A stretch of DNA of 64,000 nt from Vreelandella andesensis. GTDB lineage: Bacteria; Pseudomonadota; Gammaproteobacteria; Pseudomonadales; Halomonadaceae. This document shows, one piece after another, positions 24,837 through 32,867 of the stretch; within the stretch, counting starts at the first letter, position 1, and each line of letters starts with the position of its first letter. The notes beneath the pieces were generated by a model. It saw only the letters and a program-made list of their open reading frames with translations, did no database searches and was not told the DNA's origin. The DNA lies in NCBI RefSeq assembly GCF_003989795.1, contig NZ_RZHG01000013.1, positions 1-64,000 on the forward strand, given 5' to 3'. A program made the translations under genes and the position numbers.

Positions 24837-26555
24837 TTACACCTTCAGTTGGGCATCAGGGTCACGAATCATGGTTTTCCATACATCTTTGACCCGACAG
24901 TCCTCGCACATCTCTAGCCGCGCTAGCGCATCGCCCGCAAAATACGGATGGTCAGCTAGCTTCGCTTTGATCGTTGCTATCGTACTGGCGGTGGCAAACG
25001 GCTTACCGCAGCCAATACATTCAAAGGCTGCTTCTTCGTGGCAGATATGCCGTGTGTCGCGATCCGACGCAGCCAAAAAGCCTGGGAGCAGCGTAATCGC
25101 GTCTTCAGGGCACGCTTGTTCACATAGCCCGCACTGTACACAGTCAGCCTCCAGGAAGCTTAACGCTGGCGTATCGCCCCCGGATTTCAACGCCGGTGTC
25201 GGACAGTTGCTAACGCAGGCATGGCAAAGCGTGCAAGCTTCGCGGTCTACTTGAATGCCGCCATAAGCCGACCCTTTAGGCATAACATGTCGATCATTAC
25301 TAGGTGCCCCTAATGCCGCTAGTGTTGCTAACACTTGATTGAAGCGAGCACGCTTGTAAGGCTCGGTGAAGGTCAGCGCTGTGCCGATTAACGGCATAAG
25401 ATTAGGAAGTGCATCGCGCTCTTCAACCTGTTCCGGCTTTAGCAGCTTAACCCGTGAGGTATCATGCCCCAGCGCCTCAAGTAGTACGTGGGCCTGAGCG
25501 ATTTGATGAGCAATGAAAGCGGTTAAACGAGGCGGCATATCATCGTGCAACTGAATACGCACTTCAGCCGCCCCGTTCGCTAACGCGGTCAGCCACTGGT
25601 CGTGGCCAGCAGCCCCGAGTTCTTCAAGCGGGACATCAAGCAGATGGCCTGGTGTAACGACATCAGCGTTGCGCTCAGCATCAAGGCAATCATGGGTAAT
25701 AAAACGCATCACAGGCACTTGGCCACCCGCCTCACGGTAAGCGGCCAGCCACGTCGCTAAAGTGTCTTGCTGACGACGAGTTTCCGGCAGGCGAAATTCT
25801 ATCGCACCGGTTGGGCAAGCACTGGTACAGCTGCCCACCCCTTGGCAAAGAAATGGATCAATCTCAATACGCGATTCAATGCGTCCCTGTACGCTGGAAA
25901 TAGCATCAGCGGGACAAACATCTAAACAGCGCGTACAGCCGACATTGCCACTTGCGGAGTGCGCGCAGATATCACTGTTAACCTGAAAATAGCGTGGTTT
26001 GTCGAACTCGCCAACGAGCTCAACAATGCTTTCCAGAATCTCGCCGCGCTGGGCTTCCTGAGCCATCCAGTTCAGGCGCACATAGCCTGGCGGTGGAATT
26101 TCCCACGACGACGAATTGCTCAGCACGCTTGCTGGCGTTAAGTCGAGCACTACGTCAAACGCGTCACGCTCAATCAGCGCTTGGGCTAAATTGAGCGTGC
26201 CATTATCGTCGAGCACAACATCAACCTGAAATGCACCCAGATAACCGGTAATACGCAGCTGGGTTTGCTGGGTATGGGTAAGCGTTTGACAAATGAGCGG
26301 CTCGCTGGCGGCTGACAAATCGAGCGCGGTATCAGTTGTCAGCAGCGTCAGGGATGCCAACCCACGGCCTTGTAACGCTAGGGCGGCTTGGCTAACCTCG
26401 TGCGCGTTCCCCACCAGCAGCGCATGGCCACGGCTGTGATAAGTCACGTTGGCTGGCGTTAAGTTAACCGGCCACGAGATACGCTGACGCACCGCTTCGC
26501 GAGCAGTGGCATTGATCTGGTCATCTACCGATGCCAGTTGGATTCGTTGGTTCAT
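24837..26555 (-). CDS. Multi-cluster 4Fe-4S ferredoxin-like protein of the formate dehydrogenase operon
   Basis: First gene of the fdh operon, 572 residues. It has two paired 4Fe-4S modules: CTRCLDVCPADAI with CQGVGSCTSACPTG near 210-255, and CTLCHACVSNCPTP with CVQCGLCEQACPED near 435-490. A CIGCGKPF and a late CEDC give further cysteines. The N-terminal half resembles a nucleotide/flavin-fold domain but I cannot assign cofactors. Homologues are common in proteobacterial fdh loci, but their exact electron-transfer role is not settled. The 187-bp AT-rich gap upstream (26556-26742) should hold the operon promoter; I found no convincing regulator site. Confidence 0.82.
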   Translation of the reverse strand: MNQRIQLASVDDQINATAREAVRQRISWPVNLTPANVTYHSRGHALLVGNAHEVSQAALALQGRGLASLTLLTTDTALDLSAASEPLICQTLTHTQQTQLRITGYLGAFQVDVVLDDNGTLNLAQALIERDAFDVVLDLTPASVLSNSSSWEIPPPGYVRLNWMAQEAQRGEILESIVELVGEFDKPRYFQVNSDICAHSASGNVGCTRCLDVCPADAISSVQGRIESRIEIDPFLCQGVGSCTSACPTGAIEFRLPETRRQQDTLATWLAAYREAGGQVPVMRFITHDCLDAERNADVVTPGHLLDVPLEELGAAGHDQWLTALANGAAEVRIQLHDDMPPRLTAFIAHQIAQAHVLLEALGHDTSRVKLLKPEQVEERDALPNLMPLIGTALTFTEPYKRARFNQVLATLAALGAPSNDRHVMPKGSAYGGIQVDREACTLCHACVSNCPTPALKSGGDTPALSFLEADCVQCGLCEQACPEDAITLLPGFLAASDRDTRHICHEEAAFECIGCGKPFATASTIATIKAKLADHPYFAGDALARLEMCEDCRVKDVWKTMIRDPDAQLKV

Positions 26556-26742
26556 GCATTCTCACGGTCAGGGAATCGTTTTTTTTATAATTAAAAATTA
26601 TCATTTTTTACTTTAAGGGCACATTTTAGCGCTTTATTTATCTTGAGCGTATGGTGCTTGCGCTTTTTTTGCCACCCTTAAGCACCCCAGCATGTCAACG
26701 CACCACTACCAAATATACAGTAAGCCATTGTTTTTAAATTAA

Positions 26743-27381
26743 TTAACTGTTTTTCATATATTTGTCTACCTCGCCGTCAGATGAATCAGACTGGTCGTCT
26801 AGTGGCGTTTTTTGTGCAATGTCGGCGTTACTTGTACCGGCATTAACATCGTTTGATGGCGTAGAAATAGTGCTGTCGGCACTGCCTGCTTCATCGTTTT
26901 CATCATGTGTCTCTGCTGGTTGTTCTAACGCCTCTTCTGCCTTATTCGCCCAGCGGCGAAGCTTGCCTGCCAGTTCCGTGGCCATAGGCTTTAGCTGCTG
27001 ACGATAATCAGCATCGTAGTCATCCAACCCATCGCGTACGTTGTAGTTGCCAGTGGCCCATAGCCGTTTCAGGGCACGCCGACGGAGTGCAGCGCTAACA
27101 CCAGGCACCATAAACGCGCTGAAATCACTGCCTGCCGGTAAGTGATCAGGGTCAGGTAAGGTGTGATCTAAACTGCCGGGGAGCGGGGGCGAGCTCTCAA
27201 CGTTAGCCTCTGCATCCAGCGACTCATCGTCGCTGACAGCAGCGCTTAACGTATCGGCCTCTAACCTTTGTGCTGCATTGTCATCAGCAAGATTGCCATC
27301 AGCGGGATTGTCTAATGCAGCGTCTGCTTCATCGCTTTCAACGCCACGTTTTTTACGTGACCAGCGTTCGAATCGGCTCAC
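26743..27381 (-). CDS. DUF3306 domain protein
   Basis: A 212-residue acidic protein. The DUF3306 signature is clear: SRFERWSRKKRG at the N-terminus and DFSAFMVPGVSAALRRRALKRLW plus DGLDDYDADY in the middle (quoted in part). The C-terminal ~60 residues are low-complexity Asp/Glu/Ser. GTG 27381 is chosen because AAGGAG precedes it by eight bases and it overlaps the DUF3305 stop (GTGA). The family travels with DUF3305 and formate dehydrogenase genes; function unknown, possibly enzyme maturation. Confidence 0.85.
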   Translation of the reverse strand: MSRFERWSRKKRGVESDEADAALDNPADGNLADDNAAQRLEADTLSAAVSDDESLDAEANVESSPPLPGSLDHTLPDPDHLPAGSDFSAFMVPGVSAALRRRALKRLWATGNYNVRDGLDDYDADYRQQLKPMATELAGKLRRWANKAEEALEQPAETHDENDEAGSADSTISTPSNDVNAGTSNADIAQKTPLDDQSDSSDGEVDKYMKNS

Positions 27382-27818
27382 TGGGGCTGCTCCTTGGTGG
27401 GGGTTTCTTTGGCGCGCCCGGCTCCCTTGTGTTTCTTTTTGCGCCTTTCCGGCGGTGCTTCCCCATGGCGTGCCAAATAGCTTTCCAACCATACTTGAAC
27501 TGCCATTGGCATTGGTGCTTCAAGTACCTGTTGCTCACCATCTAGCCATCCCGCCGCAACATCTTGGCTTGCAGTAATAGCGTCTGGTTTTGGTGCTTCG
27601 CCGGTAAAACCAGCGCGAACAAACAGACGAGGCGTTGCTGAGGTGAGGTTAAAACGGTAGGCCGCACGCTCAGTCATATAAAGCTGAAGACCAAGCACAT
27701 AGTCACCTTGCTCGCCTGGGGCGAGCTCGGCAATACGCCATTGCGTTAAGGTGAAGCCTCTCACCTGTTTGGGCTCAGCCACCAAGGTAATGCTCAAAGA
27801 GCGCAGATTATCACTCAT
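27378..27818 (-). CDS. DUF3305 domain protein
   Basis: A 146-residue protein of the DUF3305 family (FTLTQWRIAELAPGEQGDY; YRFNLTSATPRLFVRA; MPMAVQVWLESYLARH). A Lys/Arg-rich tail follows. Start set at ATG 27818 with AAGGTGG upstream; further in-frame starts up to 27884 are possible but lack support. Coupled to DUF3306 by a GTGA overlap, and divergent from fdhD with a 146-bp gap. Always found near formate dehydrogenases in my memory; a maturation or assembly role is inference. Confidence 0.82.
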   Translation of the reverse strand: MSDNLRSLSITLVAEPKQVRGFTLTQWRIAELAPGEQGDYVLGLQLYMTERAAYRFNLTSATPRLFVRAGFTGEAPKPDAITASQDVAAGWLDGEQQVLEAPMPMAVQVWLESYLARHGEAPPERRKKKHKGAGRAKETPTKEQPQ

Positions 27819-27964
27819 ACGGATAGACCACCTTAGACCTTGAACGGGTAGACAAGTAAGCCTTTTGAGCGCCATCATCGTCAACTCAGAGTATTTTACT
27901 CAACTATTATAAATCACATGTATGCGTTACATGGTTTTTCATTAGGTTCCAACGAGGATTGCGG

Positions 27965-28822
27965 ATGCCCGCCCTTCAGCTAAGCCGAGCCCGCTTACCG
28001 GCCACGACAACAATCGATGTGATGGATGCTTACGGCGACACTCGCCAACAGGCCATCGCCGCAGAGCGCGCGCTAACGGTTTATCTCAATAAGCGCGAAA
28101 TTGTCACGCTAATGACGTTGGGCGACGACCCTGAAGCGCTTGTAGTGGGCTACCTACGTAACCAAGGGTTACTGCGCCGCGCGGAAGATTTACGGGTGGT
28201 ACAGGTGGATTGGGAGGTGGAAGCCGCCGCCGTTGTGACCGGTTATTTACCTGACGATTTAGAGAGTCGGTTGAGTACACGCACCGTCACTACAGGTTGT
28301 GGTCAGGGAACCGTATTTGGCAAATTACTAGAACAGACAGCGCTTTCTGAGTTGCCAGAAACACGGATTTCCCAGTCAACGCTCTATCAATTGCTCACCA
28401 ATTTGAATACTTATAATGATACCTACCGCAGCGCGGGTGCCGTGCATGGTTGTGCGCTATGCCATCAGAGCCGCGTGCTCGACTTTGTTGAAGATGTTGG
28501 ACGTCACAATGCGGTGGATACCTTGGCGGGCCACCAGTGGCTCAATCAGGCTGAAAGCAGCAGTGCTGACGTTTTCTATACCACTGGTCGCCTGACCTCT
28601 GAAATGGTGTTGAAAGTGGCGCAAATGGGCATCAGCGTGCTGGTTTCTCGTTCTGGGGTTACCCAAAAAGGTGTTGAGCTTGCCGAGCGCTTCGGCGTGA
28701 TGTTGATTGCTCGGGCGAAAGGTAAAAACTTTCAGGCTATTAATACAGCTAAACGCTTAACGCTAGATGCCATTCCCGCCAAACCACCCAGCGCACGTTC
28801 ATCTAAGGAGGTCGGTATATGA
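27965..28822 (+). CDS. fdhD: FdhD-family sulfurtransferase for formate dehydrogenase maturation
   Basis: Transfers sulfur to the molybdenum centre, an essential step for formate dehydrogenase activity. The 285-residue protein has the FdhD landmarks FVEDVGRHNAVDTLAG, TTGRLTSEMVLKVAQMG and VLVSRSGVT. Where E. coli has a CGVCG motif with two cysteines, this one reads TTGCGQGT with one. Another cysteine pair (CALC) precedes the EDVGRHN motif. ATG 27965 follows GAGGA. First gene of a Moco operon (fdhD-mobA-moeA-moaA-cobW), divergent from the fdh-associated DUF genes. Confidence 0.93.
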   Translation: MPALQLSRARLPATTTIDVMDAYGDTRQQAIAAERALTVYLNKREIVTLMTLGDDPEALVVGYLRNQGLLRRAEDLRVVQVDWEVEAAAVVTGYLPDDLESRLSTRTVTTGCGQGTVFGKLLEQTALSELPETRISQSTLYQLLTNLNTYNDTYRSAGAVHGCALCHQSRVLDFVEDVGRHNAVDTLAGHQWLNQAESSSADVFYTTGRLTSEMVLKVAQMGISVLVSRSGVTQKGVELAERFGVMLIARAKGKNFQAINTAKRLTLDAIPAKPPSARSSKEVGI

Positions 28823-29514
28823 TCACACCTCAAACCCTCACTGGCATGATTCTCGCGGGCGGCGAAGGTCGACGTATGGGGGGGCGTGACAAAGGCCTTG
28901 AACCCTTCGCTGGGCTGCCACTGATTGCCCACGTGGCTAAACGCTTTGATGGCCATGTATCCGAGTTGTTGATCAATGCCAATCGCAACACAGATGCCTA
29001 TGCCCTGTTTGCAACACGGGTCATTGAGGATGCAGAGGGAGGATTTAAAGGCCCGCTGATGGGCATTTACAGCGGGCTACGTGCGGCTAAAACACCCTGG
29101 TTGCTGGTGGCCCCCTGCGACTCACCTGCCCTGCCTCTCGATCTTGTCGCTCGTATGGTGGCGGGCATCACCACAGAGAATGGCGAGCACGATATCGCGG
29201 TTGCGTTTGACGGTGAGCGATTGCACCCCGTTGTTGCGCTGTTGCGCACTTCGCTTGCCGATGATCTGGCGAACGCGTTAGCTGAGGGAGAACGAAAAAT
29301 CGACCGTTGGTACGCTCGACATTTGTGGTGCAAAGTAGATATGTCAGATTGCCCGGAAACGTTTGCCAACCTCAATACCGAGGAAGAAAAATCTCGTTTG
29401 GAGCTAGCCTTTGGCTCGGTTTCCAAGGGCTCGGCTTCTAAGGACTCAGTTTCTAAGGGCTCAGTTTCTAAGGGCTCTGCATCTAAAAATCCTGCCTCGA
29501 AGGAAGTACCATGA
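28819..29514 (+). CDS. mobA: Molybdenum cofactor guanylyltransferase MobA
   Basis: Couples GMP to Mo-molybdopterin to make the MGD cofactor used by FdhA. The 231-residue protein has the nucleotidyltransferase loop LAGGEGRRMGGRDKGL and the metal site VAPCDSP. Its first ~195 residues are a complete MobA; the last ~30 are a Ser/Lys repeat tail encoded by a 15-bp minisatellite, absent from the MobA family. Start and stop both overlap neighbours by four bases. Confidence 0.95.
   Translation: MITPQTLTGMILAGGEGRRMGGRDKGLEPFAGLPLIAHVAKRFDGHVSELLINANRNTDAYALFATRVIEDAEGGFKGPLMGIYSGLRAAKTPWLLVAPCDSPALPLDLVARMVAGITTENGEHDIAVAFDGERLHPVVALLRTSLADDLANALAEGERKIDRWYARHLWCKVDMSDCPETFANLNTEEEKSRLELAFGSVSKGSASKDSVSKGSVSKGSASKNPASKEVP
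29413..29502 (+). repeat. Six 15-bp in-frame tandem repeats forming the MobA C-terminal tail
   Basis: Units of the form GGCTCAGTTTCTAAG, from 29413 to 29502, encode GSVSK-GSASK-DSVSK-GSVSK-GSASK-NPASK. The inner copies are close to identical and the outer ones have drifted. The array lies after the folded domain, so copy-number change should be tolerated. Confidence 0.88.
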
Positions 29515-30764
29515 GTCTGTCGTGCTTCGAACTCGGTGAGCAAATGCTCAGCGTTGATGCCGCGCGGGATGCACTGCTAACCTTGATTGAGCAGCCTGTT
29601 ACGACAGAGTCCGTCTCGCTTAGCCAAGCCTATGGCAGGCGGCTTGCCACCGACATCACCGCGCCAATTAACGTGCCACAGAACACCAACGCAGCAATGG
29701 ATGGCATTGCCCTGGCATGGCCAGAAGGTCAACACCATCAAACCCAATGGCCGATTGCAGGCGATGCTTTTGCCGGACAAGCGTTTGAGGGTAACGTGCC
29801 GCTCGGTCAATGCGTGCGCATTACCACAGGTGCTCCCTTACCGCCGGGTTCCGACACCATTATCATGCGCGAGCAGCTTAGTGAGCATAGCGGCAGTGTC
29901 ATTATCGATGCCCCCGACCGTGTTAACCATGGCCAACACGTACGCCAAGCAGGCGAAGATATTGCGATAGGCGATGTGGCAGTGGTGGCTGGCACACGGC
30001 TAGACGCCGCCTGTTTAGGGTTAATAGCCTCACTGGGCTACGGTGACGTCTGCGTTTTCAAGCGCCCTAAGGTGGCTATTTTCTCCACGGGGAATGAGGT
30101 CACTTCTCCTGGCGAAGCACTGCCTAGCGCAGGTATTTACGACACCAATCGTTTTACATTGACGGGCTTGCTCTCCGAGCAAGGTGCCGAGGTGGTGGAT
30201 CTAGGCATATTGCCCGATGACCCCATCGTCATCCAAAACGCCCTGATGGTCGCCGCCGAACAGTGTGATTTAGTGATTACCAGTGGGGGCGTTTCTGTCG
30301 GCCACGCCGATTACACGAGAGAAGCGCTGGAAGCCTTAGGGCAGTTGGCTTTCTGGCGCGTGGCACTGCGCCCTGGCCGCCCGATGGCTTGTGGTTGGCT
30401 GGGAGAATCGCGCAAACCTTTTGTAGGCTTACCCGGAAACCCGGTGGCGGTCATGGTAACCTTTAGCCAATTCGTGGTGCCATTACTAGAATATTTGCAA
30501 GGGCAAACGCCCTACGCACCGAGGCGTTTAACCGCCATTACCCAAACCCCGCTCAAAAGCCGCCTAAAGCGCACCGATTTTATACGCGGCATTTATACAA
30601 GCGATGCCCAAGGCGTGTTACACGTCCGTAGCACCGGAGCTCAGGGGTCGGGGATATTGACCTCGATGGTAACTGCCAACTGTCTGATTGAGCTAGGCGA
30701 TGATTTAGAAGGCGCCCAACCAGGCGACGCAGTCTGCATCCAACCACTGACGAGGTGGCAATGA
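29511..30764 (+). CDS. moeA: Molybdopterin molybdotransferase MoeA (copy 2)
   Basis: A 417-residue MoeA paralogue with [45 protein letters not shown] and [13 protein letters not shown]. It clearly differs from the copy at 17135-18340 and is closer in layout to E. coli MoeA. It lies between mobA and moaA with ATGA overlaps at both ends, so it belongs to the Moco maturation operon. Confidence 0.95.
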   Translation: MSLSCFELGEQMLSVDAARDALLTLIEQPVTTESVSLSQAYGRRLATDITAPINVPQNTNAAMDGIALAWPEGQHHQTQWPIAGDAFAGQAFEGNVPLGQCVRITTGAPLPPGSDTIIMREQLSEHSGSVIIDAPDRVNHGQHVRQAGEDIAIGDVAVVAGTRLDAACLGLIASLGYGDVCVFKRPKVAIFSTGNEVTSPGEALPSAGIYDTNRFTLTGLLSEQGAEVVDLGILPDDPIVIQNALMVAAEQCDLVITSGGVSVGHADYTREALEALGQLAFWRVALRPGRPMACGWLGESRKPFVGLPGNPVAVMVTFSQFVVPLLEYLQGQTPYAPRRLTAITQTPLKSRLKRTDFIRGIYTSDAQGVLHVRSTGAQGSGILTSMVTANCLIELGDDLEGAQPGDAVCIQPLTRWQ

Positions 30765-31768
30765 CTAAACAACCAATTGCTGATCAACTTATTGATGATT
30801 TCGGCCGCCGTGTCAGCTATGTACGCATCTCCGTGACAGACCGCTGCGACTTTCGCTGCGTTTACTGCATGAGCGAAGAGATGACCTTCCTGCCACGCGC
30901 TCAAGTGCTGACATTGGAAGAACTTGCCATGGTGGCCAAAGCGTTTACCGAGCTAGGCGTTGAAAAAATTCGTCTAACCGGGGGTGAGCCATTAGTGCGT
31001 AAGGGCATTGAGCAGCTCGTAGATGACATTGGTGCACTACCAGGGCTCAACGATTTCACTATGACTACCAATGGAGCCAGCCTGCGTAAACACGCTCAGC
31101 GTCTCTATGAAGGGGGGCTACGCAGACTCAATATCAGCCTTGATTCCCTTGATCCGGAACGCTTCAAGCAGCTCACCCGAACAGGCGATTTAGCGAAGGT
31201 GATTGATGGCATTCACGCTGCCAAAGACGCTGGCTTTTCACGCATCAAGCTCAACGCTGTCATTTTAAAAGGGCGCAATGATGATGAAGTGCTCGATCTC
31301 GTCGAATTCGCCCGCCAAGAAGGGCTGGATATCAGCTTTATCGAAGAGATGCCGCTGGGCGATGTTTCCGATCACTCACGGGCAGAGACGTTTTATTCCA
31401 GTGACGACGTTCAAGCGCTAATCGAAATGCGCTACCCGCTCGTGCCCACAACGGAAACCACACCGGGGCCTTCACGCTATTTCAAAATGGCCGACAGCAG
31501 CAGTCGGGTTGGCTTTATTTCGCCTCACAGCCACAACTTTTGCGATAGCTGTAACCGAGTACGGGTCACCGTTGAGGGTCGTTTACTACTCTGTTTGGGC
31601 AATGAACACTCTGTTGATTTACGTGCCGTATTACGCCGTCACCCTGGCAATATGCAGGCATTGAAAACGGCCATTATTAATGCCTTGCCGCTCAAACCCG
31701 AGCGCCACCACTTCACTACCGACGGCGATGTACAGGTGGTGCGCTTTATGAACATGACAGGGGGTTAA
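30761..31768 (+). CDS. moaA: GTP 3',8-cyclase MoaA
   Basis: Radical-SAM enzyme that starts Moco synthesis from GTP. In 335 residues it has the N-terminal cluster motif CDFRCVYCM, the GGEP motif ([11 protein letters not shown]), the C-terminal cluster cysteines CDSCNRVRV plus a later CLG, and the family's terminal Gly-Gly (MNMTGG). ATG 30761 overlaps the moeA stop. An extra in-frame GTG six bases upstream is possible but unneeded. Confidence 0.97.
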   Translation: MTKQPIADQLIDDFGRRVSYVRISVTDRCDFRCVYCMSEEMTFLPRAQVLTLEELAMVAKAFTELGVEKIRLTGGEPLVRKGIEQLVDDIGALPGLNDFTMTTNGASLRKHAQRLYEGGLRRLNISLDSLDPERFKQLTRTGDLAKVIDGIHAAKDAGFSRIKLNAVILKGRNDDEVLDLVEFARQEGLDISFIEEMPLGDVSDHSRAETFYSSDDVQALIEMRYPLVPTTETTPGPSRYFKMADSSSRVGFISPHSHNFCDSCNRVRVTVEGRLLLCLGNEHSVDLRAVLRRHPGNMQALKTAIINALPLKPERHHFTTDGDVQVVRFMNMTGG

Positions 31769-31771
31769 ACG

Positions 31772-32806
31772 TTGTCAGCCAATCGCGTGCCAGTGCATAT
31801 CATTACGGGTTTTCTCGGCAGCGGCAAAACCACGCTTATCCACAGCCTTATTGAACAAAAGCCTGTGGATGAAAAATGGGCTATTTTGGTCAATGAATTT
31901 GGCCAGATTGGCATTGACCAAGCGATGTTTGAGCAGCGTAACGATGTCGTCGTGAAAGGCTTGCCCGGTGGATGCCTATGCTGCCAACTGGCCTTTGTGC
32001 TGCAGGCGGCGCTGGTCAATTTACTCGCCCGCAACAAGCCAGACCGAGTCATTATTGAGCCTTCAGGGCTAGGCCATCCAGCAGGTTTACTCGACTTGCT
32101 GCGCGGCGACGCCTTTCAAGAGGTCGTGGCCGTGCACGATATTATTGCCACCTTAGATCCGCGCCGTTTAGATGAGTCTCGGGTCCGCCAACACGAAACC
32201 TTTCAAGACCAGTTAGCCATGGCCGATGCCATTGCTATCACAATGGGTGAACAGGCAAGTACCGAACAACACGCGCATGCGCAGCAGTTTGTGGCCACCC
32301 TCTGGCCACCGCGAAAGTGGGTGCATCGCATAGAGCATGGCACGATGCCATTATCGCTGCTCATGGACAGCGGACAAGCCAGTGCTCACGGTGTCGGAAC
32401 TGTTCCTGATACGCATCGTCAGCTGATCGCAAGCCCAACGTTGGAAGGCGCTTTTTTTGATGTTGCACCTCCGCTTGGCCAACCTCAGCAAAAGACCGCC
32501 AGTGCTCTTGGTTATACCAGCACCGGCCTTCGTTGGCACCCCAATGAACGCTTTGACTTTGACCGTTTAGCCATCTACATAGGTGAACTTCCCACGACTG
32601 CGCGAGTAAAAGGCGTTTTTCATACCGATCAGGGCTGGAAGCAGCTTAATCGAGCCGATGGAACGCTCAGCGTCGGAAGCAGCGCTTGGCGGCAGGATTC
32701 ACGGCTTGAGGTGATCACCTCTGACAATGACGCCGACACCCACACGAAGTTGCTGACAGAGCTACACTCATCAGAGGTGCTGTTGCAGTTTTTTAATGAT
32801 GACTAA
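31772..32806 (+). CDS. CobW/G3E-family GTP-binding metallochaperone-like protein
   Basis: A 344-residue G3E P-loop GTPase. Walker A is GFLGSGKTT, the metal-binding motif is GGCLCCQL (CxCC) and the guanine/switch region is IIEPSGLGHP. A C-terminal CobW_C domain follows at about 240-340. Such proteins load metals, often zinc, onto clients. TTG start at 31772 with GGGGG upstream. As the last gene of the Moco operon it may serve a metal step in that pathway or simply be carried along. Its last codons lie in a 15-bp repeat array. Confidence 0.87.
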   Translation: MSANRVPVHIITGFLGSGKTTLIHSLIEQKPVDEKWAILVNEFGQIGIDQAMFEQRNDVVVKGLPGGCLCCQLAFVLQAALVNLLARNKPDRVIIEPSGLGHPAGLLDLLRGDAFQEVVAVHDIIATLDPRRLDESRVRQHETFQDQLAMADAIAITMGEQASTEQHAHAQQFVATLWPPRKWVHRIEHGTMPLSLLMDSGQASAHGVGTVPDTHRQLIASPTLEGAFFDVAPPLGQPQQKTASALGYTSTGLRWHPNERFDFDRLAIYIGELPTTARVKGVFHTDQGWKQLNRADGTLSVGSSAWRQDSRLEVITSDNDADTHTKLLTELHSSEVLLQFFNDD

Positions 32807-32867
32807 GTTAATGATGATTAAGCTAATGATGATTAAGTTAATGATGATTAAGTTAATGATGACTAAG
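32793..32867. repeat. Five 15-bp tandem repeats across the convergent cobW/EAL gene ends
   Basis: Units of TTAATGATGATTAAG (variants with GACTAAG or CTAATG) run from 32793 to 32867 without interruption. They contain the stop codon of the cobW-like gene (32804-32806) and reach the stop codon of the opposite EAL gene (32863-32865). Every unit has stop codons on both strands, so expansion would preserve both gene ends. Confidence 0.9.

Noticed and set aside
24664..25254. 196-codon plus-strand frame opposite the TorD-like and ferredoxin-like genes
   Set aside because: Lies antisense to two strong genes and has no recognisable domain.
26578..26615. Fur-box-like AATGATAAT sequence before the formate dehydrogenase operon
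   Set aside because: Only one half-site matches and the region is simply AT-rich; chance is a sufficient explanation.
26657..26674. GG-N10-GC element on the minus strand upstream of the formate dehydrogenase operon
   Set aside because: Only the GG/GC core fits; the rest is an A-tract with a poor -12 flank, and no sigma-54 activator gene is adjacent.
32793..32867. Regular 15-bp repeats considered as a CRISPR-like array
   Set aside because: Units are contiguous without spacers and too short for CRISPR repeats; no cas genes are present.
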